A stretch of DNA of 64,000 nucleotides from assembly GCA_024734555.1 (NCBI GenBank), contig JANPWX010000246.1, positions 2,099,025 to 2,163,024 on the forward strand, given 5' to 3'. This DNA comes from Trochalopteron elliotii (lineage: Eukaryota > Chordata > Aves > Passeriformes > Leiothrichidae). Within the stretch, counting starts at the first letter, position 1, and every line of letters begins with the position of its first letter. Below the pieces are notes generated by a model. It was given only the letters and a program-made list of their open reading frames with translations. It was not told the origin of the DNA and ran no database searches. The translations under genes were made by a program, and so were the position numbers. Of the stretch, positions 55,051-64,000 are shown one piece after another.

Positions 55051-58000
55051 GTATGCAAATTTTTCATCTCTCTTACTTTTGGCTTGTTATGTTATGAGGC
55101 AGAAGCAGGCGTTTACTGAGTTATGTGCTTGCTGTATAGCATTACTGCATTTATGGGGTAAGAGGAGCATTAGGGGCTTGTTTATGAGTATTACTGTTTC
55201 AGGAGGATATACAGAAGTTTAGGTTTTAAAGTAGAATTTTTGAGCGTGGTGTAGTCTGTGAGAGAACAAGGCTGGGGGCAATCCAGCAGAGAGAAAACTC
55301 AGAGATGCAAATGCACCACTTCAGAGAAAACTGCAGAGAGAAATGGGAACCTGTCTAAAGTGAAACAAGTGCATAAAAAGTGGATGCCTGACAGGAAAAC
55401 CTCGGGGGGACTAGGGTAGCCAGTTTGGTTTGTATCCATATTCAAACATTAAGGTTTTCTCTTCAGGGCATTGCCTCTGCAATCAAGCAGATTGATTACT
55501 ATCAAGCCCCTTTCAGTCCTCTTCCTTTGGAAAAATTATTGCAAGGTATACAATTTAATTTAATTTCTATATTGCTAATAGAGGGTGCATGTGTTTGTTT
55601 TTCTGCAAAGCAGAAACACCTAAACACCTCAGAATGTCATTAAGCTTATGGCTGGAACATTGTCTGTGGATTCATAGTTGTCCTCTTGTTTCCAACGTCG
55701 ATTTTATTAGGCTGCTAAAGAGCCTCCTGCAGCACATCTCAGGCGACCCTTTCCCTGCCTGGATGTTGTGAAGTTCTGTTGAAAGCTATATACTGCTTTC
55801 CTTTGCTGTTATAAGTTTGAAATTTTTAGTACAACTTGAAAGGTACATAACAACTGCAAAACTCTCTTTTTTTTCAGAAACACCCTGTGCATGGATCATG
55901 CAGTTAAACATGTCTGTACTGCTGCAGGGTTAGCCAGCATTACTTGCATTTTGCAATGATCCCTGGTGTTGCACTTACCTTGAAAGACAAGTCTTTGAAC
56001 TCTGACAACTTTTCCAAGTGGCTTTTTTCGTTTTGAGTGAAAAATTTTCAGGGAGTTTTTCCCCCCTTCCAAGAAAAACCCCAAATGAAACTAAAATTTT
56101 CTGCAAACAAAACAGTTGTGGCTTTGTGATTCAAGAATTTAAAACTACTGCATTCACTTCTCATACATACACTTTCATACTTTCATGGGTGTGTGTTTGT
56201 ATGTATTTTCATATCTAGGTATACTTATATATATCATTGATATATACACGTTTCTATATGTGTTGTTCTAATTAGACATTTATTTTAATGTGGCTGCTGG
56301 AAGTGGTTACAGTGAAAGCTGTTCCTAACCGATGTGACTAATGAGATTAAACAAAGTCAAAAACTTGGATAGCTTGTCTTCCCTCAAGAGTACTGAGTAG
56401 TTCTATTTATGAACTTTTTAAAATCTAGCTTAGTTTTTCAGCATCAGATTCTATGCTTACAGCTGCAGCATATGCCCTCTTACAGATAAAAATGAAAATT
56501 AAGTATAGGCAAAAAGGCCTTGCAGTGGTGAACGGATAAATAAGACAACTAAAAGTCTCTTTGATGTGATGTATCTGTGTTGTTGTTTGTGTTTTGGTTC
56601 TTTTTCCTCAGAAATTATCAATTCTGCATACTTGCAAATGAGTTGATGGAATGGCTCGTTATTGGTAAAAGTGAAAATCAATGTTTACAGGAAATTATAC
56701 TGGATAAAGGAGTGACTGCAAGGGTATTTAAAAAATCTGAACAAAAATCTTCATGGATTTTTTCATTAATATATCGACGGCTAAAAACAGCCATAAATTT
56801 CATATCCTGTATACACAGATATCTTTTAATGCTCCCATTTTCCCGAGCCTTCATGATAAAGCAGTCAAGCACTATGGGATAATCAGTCTTTAGTCTGTGG
56901 GTATCTGTGTTAAAATAAACCCAAATTACAACTAGGAAAGCTGAATAAAACCTGTGTCCTTTGAAGTTAGCCAGGCAAAGCTCCGTATTCAGTAAAATTG
57001 ATGGTCTCAAATGTGCTGAATGTTTGCAAGAGAAATAAAACAATATATTGGCAGATAACTCCCTAGAAAATCCATCAATTTATATTTCAGAAAAACCATG
57101 AGCCAAGATGAAAGTAGGGAGGATGGAAGTTTTTTGCTAATCAGGATGTCTCCTGCAATACGGGCTACTATTGAACATTATTTTACTACTGTTCACTAAA
57201 ATTTCTGCAGTGAGACTGAGCTCTTTCTCTGCAGTGGACACACTTGAAAGTCCTTGATGTGTGGGCCTGTCTGTCTAGTGGGAAGCTCAAATAGCTCTGA
57301 GGGTACGCACACTTATTTAAATGAGATTATTTCCTAACTCCTAGAGGCTCCTCTTCTGAAACAACTGATGAAAAATCTCTGTTCTTTTGTTCCCTTTTAA
57401 GGGATCTACCATTAGACAACTGCTGCTCTTCAGGTGCTTAGTTTGATACTTGGTTACAGTAGGTGACAGAAATGTGATTAGAGAAACTGAAATGACTCTT
57501 ACAGTAGATACTTTCATATTGCTCTTGCAGAATTTATCAGCCAGTTATCAGTCACCAGCTCCATTCAGGCCTGCTCTGTTCTTACATACTTGGTTTTCTG
57601 CAGGTGAATTCAGGAACTCATTGCATGATCATGTCTGAGGTCTGAGTTTCTGTATTGTATTGTTGTATTGTGTCCTGGCTTGATGCAGCAGCCAAGACTA
57701 TGTCAGACTTGTAGTCTTGTGTGTGTTGCCACAATAGCCTGAGGGTGCTTGTGTGACCATCACAGGTTTGATTTGTCTGCATTTGAGAGTCCAGTTTTTT
57801 GGATGGGATGTTTTGCATTCAGATGCTCCTCGTCTTGCAAGTATCACAAACATGAGAGTTAAAAAGTAGGAAACTATTTGTAGGAGACACATATAGAAGT
57901 CCCCTTATTTTGCAGTTATAGGTAATTATTTTTCTTTTTTTGTATTTTGGGATAGTATGCTGGTGAAACAGCAGAGGAAATATTCATGAGTAGCAGAATA

Positions 58001-60235
58001 ATTTCTTCAAAGTTTCTCTCCTCCACAGTCTTGTGGTATAGTGTCATAATAAACTCTATGGTTTTGTGTCGCAATGTCATATGTAGTTGAGCTTTTAGTA
58101 AGATTGAATATGAATCTTCAGAAAGTGTTAAAAAGAAAATCTGAAATAGACAGAGAAAATCCTAAACCAGAGATTGGTGGATAAGAGAATTGCTGAGGAC
58201 TGTAACATAAGAACAGGGAAGTGCATTGTGACAATGGGATGGCTGTTTCTCACTTCCTGATTTTCATGAGGTCTGAACCTCACAGGGGTCAAAGAAATCC
58301 AAGTTGGTGATTAAAAAAAAAAAATTAAAAATTCAACACTAGCTTTCCACTTTTACTGGAGAAACCTTCAGATTGTAATGTATGAGTGAGTTCCTGCAGA
58401 AATCCAGGTACAAGCAAGACCACCACAATCTGAGAATTCACATTGAAATGAGAAGGTTTATTTCATGTTAAATGTATCTTGTCCAGAACAAGGAGAACAC
58501 ATGCTGAAAGTATTCTTTCATCATTACACCAGCATTTAATAACATTACTCGCAGTGGACCAGAATAAAATATTGGCATTCTTTTCCTGGGGACAAACGTA
58601 ATGATTAAAACAGGAATTAGTATTACCTTGCCATAGCTTCCTAGTCCAAAATTACAAGCTGTACAATACAAGGACACAGGTTTTAACTCCGGGTCTTTGT
58701 TGTCAGGTTCTGAAGCTGTTGGCCCTCTTGCAATAGGACTGCTTCGCTGGAAAAATCTGTGTGTTTATGGCAACCCTCCCCTCGGTCTCACTGTCCCTGA
58801 AGATGCCTGTGTTCCTGTGTGTCAATGTTTTGCTACACAAAATGACTTCTCATATCCATTGTCCTGTCCAGCATCACTTTCAATCACTCCAGTGCCTTCT
58901 TACAACAGTAGTAGTCAAGAAACTTTAAGTCAAGAGTCCACAGGTAAGTGATTATTTGCTTTTTACATGTCTGAGCTTAGTGTGATCATCAATTTTCATG
59001 GTCAATATAAACAGCTGTTTCTGCTACCAGAGTGTTTTGATTGCTTCTAAATAAGGATCAGACCACAAAAACATTCGGAAAGGATTTATGGTTATGCAAA
59101 GTAATCCTTAATCTAACAATTTCCCTCATGGTTTAAAAGTATCAGAAACAAAGCTGTTCTCAGCAGCAATAATACCATTATTGTATGTTTTATTTAAAAC
59201 TGGTAGGCGAACTGTTTGATGAGGGTGCATCCACATTAGCACATGGAGGCATTTGAGGACAGTCTCTTTTGTACCTGTCATAAAACTTTGCTTGATAGAG
59301 GATGTCCTCATATGTCTGTCATGTTCAAAATGCTACTAGTACCTGGCTAATCACAAAATAGGAAGGAACATCCAGTTACATCCATGGGAATACACTTGTG
59401 CTCCCACCCTGTTAAAAGGCTAATGTCTAAGAGATGCTATCAGAGGCAGCAGCAGCATGATGATCACTGGTTGTATTCTTTCCTACTGAGATTTGAGTGT
59501 CTCAGGGTCTGATGGAAAGATGACAGCTGGTGAAGAGTTGTGGTGTTAGGACAAATCGCTTGACCCACAGTCTAGTTGCATTTCTCTGAGAGCTTTTTAT
59601 GATTATGATGATAGGAAGTGGGTCATGAGCTCAGTGAAATTTTCTGGCTGCCAAGGAGTCATCTATATGCTTCCTAATTGAACCCCTGTAAAAGCATTTT
59701 AATTCTTGCTGCCCATGTTGTGTTGCTAAGTGGAAGGAATTAGAAGGTTCTGCCTAGCTGCCAGGTAAAATAATGGTAGATATGGAGAGTGAGATTAGTA
59801 GATGCAGTATTGAAAGGCATAATGCTGGAAAAGTCTAAATACCTAGAGCTGGTATGAATACCTAGCACTGACCTAGTTCTCAAAATTGTAATAATTGCTG
59901 GCAACAGTGGCTGAATATAATCTGTAGTAAAAATGATAGTCAAATGTGTATATTACTGGTTTGTATTTGGCTCTCTTCATTTTAAGTACCACAGTACATT
60001 AATGTAATTAAGTGTAACTGATGAAGACATTACTGCATATTGCCAAAACATAATGGGCCTGAAACTCTGTGGTGGTTCTGAAATCAAATCAAAACCCATT
60101 TCTCCCTTCCCAGAACTTTCTGATCTAATGGCTCATCCTCTGAACCTGACTGGATGCTCACGGCAGCTGGAAATCCCACCCTTCAGCACTTCAAGTACTA
60201 TTCCTAATATCTGCTTTGATGGTGACACTTGCTAA
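55033..60235 (+). CDS. Unrecognised 4-exon gene, 151-residue Ser/Pro/Cys-rich protein
   Basis: I do not recognise this gene. The exons join as 55033-55050, 55467-55545, 58707-58943 and 60114-60235. All junctions are GT/AG and the phases 0, 1 and 1 match, giving 151 codons and TAA at 60233-60235. The product reads MHGLCKGIASAIKQIDYYQA, PFSPLPLEKLLQGSEAVGPL, then a Pro/Ser/Cys/Tyr-rich middle (CVPVCQC, SITPVPSYNSSSQETLSQES) and a tail ending NICFDGDTC. No signal peptide, membrane segment or known catalytic motif is visible. The spacing Y-Q-x6-P-[LV]-x-x-L-L in exon 2 faintly recalls the POU2AF (OCA) coactivator peptide, but the critical VRVK residues are absent, so this is weak. The first exon is the least certain: an in-frame ATG at 54799 would extend it. 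An AATAAA lies 356 bases after the stop. Confidence 0.5.
55467..55545 (+). CDS. Unnamed gene, exon 2
   Basis: The acceptor TTTTCTCTTCAG ends at 55466 with a good pyrimidine tract, and the donor is GTATAC at 55546. It encodes GIASAIKQIDYYQAPFSPLP and LEKLLQ plus one base of Gly. The phase-1 end is completed by the GT opening the exon at 58707. Confidence 0.5.
55546..58706 (+). other. Intron of unnamed gene (3.2 kb)
   Basis: Intron inferred from the gene model. It includes AT microsatellite-like sequence at 56180-56270 and repeated GTATTGT units near 57653-57670. A candidate exon at 57532-57603 has good splice sites but the wrong phase. Confidence 0.45.
58707..58943 (+). CDS. Unnamed gene, exon 3
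   Basis: The acceptor TTGTTGTCAG ends at 58706 and the consensus donor CAG/GTAAGT is at 58943/58944. The 237-base exon is fully open in the frame set by its neighbours: SEAVGPLAIGLLRWKNLCVY, GNPPLGLTVPEDACVPVCQC, FATQNDFSYPLSCPASLSIT, then PVPSYNSSSQETLSQEST. It has higher G+C than the surroundings. This is the strongest exon of the model. Confidence 0.6.
58944..60113 (+). other. Intron of unnamed gene (1.2 kb)
   Basis: Intron inferred from the model. It opens with GTAAGT and ends in a strong CTCCCTTCCCAG. Nothing else is recognised. Confidence 0.5.
60114..60235 (+). CDS. Unnamed gene, terminal exon
   Basis: Two bases complete a Glu codon begun in exon 3. It then reads LSDLMAHPLNLTGCSRQLEI and PPFSTSSTIPNICFDGDTC, followed by TAA. 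Phase agreement with exon 3 and a good polypyrimidine tract support it. Confidence 0.57.
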
Positions 60236-62225
60236 GCAGGAGCATTAGGACAAATGCTGAACAGCTTCAGGAAGGTTAAATGTTGTGATTTTCATTTATC
60301 TTTTTTTTTTTGCCTCTAGTTAGGAGCCATGTAAATATGAACCTCCTTCTTCAATGCAGTGTTGATTGTATGAACTCTGTGACTGTATTCTGTAGGCTTA
60401 ATTTGCCTCCTGGTTTACATTACCATCTGATACAAATATAGTACTGCTGTGAGACCCAATATTTTTTCCACATGATGAGTGACAACTCTGGTTTTAATTT
60501 GAAGTGTTTTTGGGACAGTGAGGTGGCAAGTGAGGAGGCACTTGACACCTAGAGGTGATGTTGTGGAGAAGGGAAGAAACGTTAATTTAAAATAAAAGAA
60601 AATAGTAGAAGCGTAATAAAACATTAGTAAAACTTGATAAGGAGCTGTTAGCATTGCAGAACAATTTCCCAGTTCTAAACTATAGATGCATATAGCCAAA
60701 GATGCCATTAGGATATTCTACTAGCAAGCCAAATACAAATGCCCTAATTTTCACCCTAATTTAAGAAGCTACAAGGTCTTTGAAGAGTTGACACTGAGAT
60801 GTTTATGAAAATGTCATACTGGAAAGCAACAAGGCAGCATGGTGTCATGTTAGCACTGAAGTAATGTCCATTTTCAGAAGGGCAGGGTGGTCCTGGTTCA
60901 AAGTACAGCTTTTAGCACAAAAAGGTACATTCTTCGTCCTGGTAGTTAATATCCCAATTTCTGTATCCAATGAAACAATTTATAATCTGTGGGATTTTTT
61001 TTAAATCTACTCTTTAAATCTAATCCTGCATGAGAGTAGAGGTTACTGCATGTAACCAGGGTATTTTACCATTATTGCTCAGGGGTGGAATGGTGTTGTG
61101 TCAGCAGCTACTCCTTAGGGCTGGATATCACGTCTGCAACTCCAGTGTTAAACCCTATCATTGGGCTTCATTATAACACTTCTAATGCAAAGATTCCTCA
61201 AGTTTTTTTAAACTACATCAGTTCTCAGGGACTGTCTTGCCATGATTGAAAAGCTGGTTTGCAGCATACAGCACATCTGTGGAAGCTCAGACAAGAGTAC
61301 AGCATCAGCTGAAATGGGGAAGTTCTTGAAAAGACAGAGGGTAACTTAGATATAGATCAATGAAGTAGGGTAACTCTTAGTTATATCCAAGCTCATTTAT
61401 GTCCAAGACTACTTGATCAGATCATTTACAAGAACTTGCAGAAGAATACCGTGCCACAGGCTTACTGTGCTTCTTCTCATCTGTGCATTTACAATTAAGC
61501 TCTCTATAACATTTTAGTAGCAAATTCTTTGAAAAACAAACTGTGCTAAACCACCAGTATATAATACATGCACCACACACATTATACCTCAAAATAATTC
61601 TTTTTTTAACAACTGAAGATGGAAAACTTCTGTCTGCTTCCATTCAAGCAGGGCATGTTTGGGACCTTGTAATAAACTGTGCATGGCGATATCTGAGCTG
61701 GATTTCAATGTTCAAAAGATAGTGAAGCAGAAAATAAGATATTGATGCAAAAAAACTCAGGCTATTCTGATACACAATATGAAAGAGATACATCTGCAGC
61801 TTGTTTTAGTGGGTGCTTTGCACCCTACTTGAAACATTAGTCTCAATTTAGTGCTTTTGTTGCTTTGCAGCATTTTGCAATGCTAGATATTTACAGAGTA
61901 ATTAATACAAGTAGGTAATGGTAGTGTAAAATTTTACAGGGTAGTGTAAAATTTTGTCCTTGGATATAGGAGTATAATTGACACCAGAATTAATCAATTT
62001 CATGGACTGTGGAAGGGAATTCTTAAATTTTTTAGTATGAGTTGGGATTTGAAATAATGGGTTCTTGAGAGGATTGCTCTGGTCAATAAAAGCCAGGCTT
62101 CTGTTTAGAATGAGACAAAACATGAGTTATTCATTGCTCATTTTCTAACCTGGAAACTTTGTGAGGGAGTACCACAGAGGAAGGTCATTGTGGTAAATAT
62201 TTCATAACTGTATATTGGTTTTTAG
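60236..62225. other. 3' UTR of unnamed gene, then intergenic
   Basis: Contains the poly-A signal candidates and a 15-base direct repeat (GTAGTGTAAAATTTT at 61921-61935 and 61941-61955). No further exon, RNA gene or mobile element is recognised. Confidence 0.55.
60591..60596 (+). terminator. Candidate polyadenylation signal AATAAA
   Basis: Canonical AATAAA 356 bases after the stop of the unnamed gene. A second AATAAA follows at about 60614. It would give the model a short, ordinary 3' UTR. Confidence 0.4.
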
Positions 62226-62453
62226 CTGAGTCATGAAGAGTTCCTGTTGATTAACTTTGTCTCTTCTTATGATCATTATTCAATGCTTAATTACATTGAA
62301 CACTATGTTCCAGAATACCCAGAAGATTTGCTAGACAACACCAGCTGGATTGAGATTTACATACATGCACTGGGTAGAAATGAGTCAGGAGCTGAACAAT
62401 ACCTGTCAAATTTGTGTCAGCTGCAAATTTTAAAGAAATACAAAATACCATAA
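62226..62453 (+). other. Exon-like ORF, 75 codons, unknown
   Basis: Open from the codon after an AG (TTGGTTTTTAG ending 62225) to TAA at 62451-62453. It reads LSHEEFLLINFVSSYDHYSM, LNYIEHYVPEYPEDLLDNTS and WIEIYIHALGRNESGAEQYL, then SNLCQLQILKKYKIP. The composition is protein-like and helical. The W-I-E-x-Y-I-x-A-L pattern recalls the last helices of RIG-I/MAVS-type CARDs. It could be a terminal exon of an unseen gene or an alternative last exon of the unnamed gene (phase 0 matches the end of its first exon), or it could be chance. Confidence 0.25.
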
Positions 62454-64000
62454 TTCATTAAAATACTGGATATAACAAGAAATCTGTGCCTTTTTGAAAT
62501 GTATTCCCATTTTTCAAATAATGATCTGAATAATTTCACTCAACTGCTTCTGACCTGATATTAGAGCACCTTCATTTAGATTTTATTTCTCTTGTTTGTT
62601 CATTACAGGGACCTGTCCCCTTGTACTCTAGATCAGCTGTTTTGAAAGCAATTATATTGATTTGTCATGAATTGTTCCTGACAAATATGTCAACTCTTTG
62701 TTATCATCTTGTTTTCTTCAAGGTGGTTAAAGACAGCTTGATTTATTTCTTACTTACTAATTTGTCACTATCTCTTTTCAAATATCCATGTTTGGCTGAC
62801 TGGGCTGTAATTACCTGAACTACTTTATTAGCCCTTCTTCACTGTTACGGGACCTAACTCCATCCTTACTTCAATGGAATAATCCAAAAAATGCATTTAG
62901 GCTGCTAAATCCCAGCAAAGCAACTGAAAGGTAAAGTAGGCATCTACATTATTTTCCTTGATCTGTGCCTGGTCCCTGGTGTATGAATGTCCAGACCACA
63001 GCTATTTCAGGAGAGCTTGTACTTCACAGCAGAGATGGGGAAAATGCAGAGGATTCAAGATGGACCCTCTTCAGGGATGCATTTGGGCCTGTCTTACAGT
63101 TAGACAGTAACACGCACAGAAACACTCGTAGTAACAACTTTTGCAACCATAAGTAAACCTGAAAGAGTGTTCCAGGTTTATACCTCAAATCTATTGGAAA
63201 TCTGGCTGCAGCTCGTGTCCCCTCTTTTATTTACAGAAATTCCTGTGACCTCTTCATTTTATTTTGCATATGCAATCGTGACATGAAACCTTTTCCTTTT
63301 GTTACTACACTGCAAGATATTGCACCTGCAGTGAATGCTGTATTTGACACAGAAAAAAATAAAATTATTTTTATATGCATTTCTTAATTTGTAAGTGCAT
63401 ATTTATATGTATTCTTTGATTCTGCAGCGGTCTTGTCTTGTGCAGCTTTTCAGTTTTAAATTGTGCACTGACAGTAAAAATCTATATAAAGAAATAATTT
63501 GTGACATTGCCTACTTTCTAGTGCAGTATAGGATTCCAGTTAAATCTATTTGATAAGTTAGATGTAAAGAAACTAGATCCAATGTTAACTGGATTCTGTA
63601 AAAGGAATAATATTGGCCTGCCTAGGAATTTATTTGTTCCCCTGAAGAAAAATGATTCTTAGAAGAATTACAATGTGAATAAGGAGATGATTGAAGGGGG
63701 CACGACAACAGTCTTTAGAGAGGGGAGTATGAAAAAGGAGGAAGATGTATAGTGGAGTTTTCCCAGTACTGGTTTGGAAAAAAGGTTAATATTTTAATGG
63801 ATGACTTCTCCCTGGAAAGGAGGAGTGCATTGACAAGATATACCAATGAGTCTAAGGTGGGAGACATCATCACTGCAACGGATATTCAGAATGTCAGGTA
63901 AAAAAATGGATGGAATTTGGGAACAGAATAAGGGAAAAGTGATGGAATACAATGGTGCAGGGTTTGCTACTGTGCATAGCAATATTTTTTCTTTTTCTCC
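62454..64000. other. Intergenic, nothing recognised
   Basis: AT-rich sequence to the window end. In mammals the next gene on this strand is ANO4, but no exon of it is recognised here. Only short, unremarkable open frames are present. Confidence 0.6.

Noticed and set aside
57532..57603. Candidate extra exon of the unnamed gene
   Set aside because: Splice sites look acceptable, but it starts in phase 1 and ends in phase 2, so it cannot join the exon at 58707 in frame.

Overview
This window is vertebrate nuclear DNA, most likely from a bird. It is AT-rich, its genes are broken into short exons by long introns, and it carries avian-type CR1 retrotransposon tails and ERVL-like solo LTRs. It has a single CpG island and one assembly gap of 347 N (26689-27035). 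There are no operons, CRISPR arrays or prokaryotic features. The gene order NR1H4 then GAS2L3 on the same strand matches the vertebrate synteny block on human chromosome 12q23, where ANO4 follows. I see no ANO4 exon here.

Region 1 (1-26460) is NR1H4, the farnesoid X receptor FXR, on the + strand. Eight coding exons run from 3660 to the stop at 25781-25783, with consistent splice phases. They encode the N-terminal AF-1 region (minus its first few residues), the two-zinc-finger DNA-binding domain, the hinge and the whole ligand-binding domain with its AF-2 helix. The initiating exon(s) are not visible and probably lie left of the window. The two tandem donors that produce FXR isoforms with and without a four-residue MYTG hinge insert are present.

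Region 2 (26461-32592) begins with the CpG island, only about 0.7 kb after the NR1H4 stop. It is the likely GAS2L3 promoter, followed by a 5'-UTR intron. The assembly gap lies inside it and is flanked by a near-perfect 39-bp inverted repeat.

Region 3 (32593-41609) is GAS2L3, a cytoskeletal crosslinker with a CH domain, a GAR domain and a long basic Ser/Pro/Lys-rich tail. It has eight coding exons and a complete 711-residue protein. A minimal start-stop uORF (ATGTAA) sits just before its start codon.

Region 4 (41610-64000) holds the presumed GAS2L3 3' UTR, then intergenic sequence with an ERVL-like solo LTR (43583-44136), a truncated CR1 (47330-47848), a second LTR-like element (48722-49157) and several inverted repeats. 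It also contains a phase-consistent four-exon gene model (55033-60235) for a 151-residue Ser/Pro/Cys-rich protein that I do not recognise. This is the best candidate for something undescribed. A possible extra exon-like ORF lies at 62226-62453.
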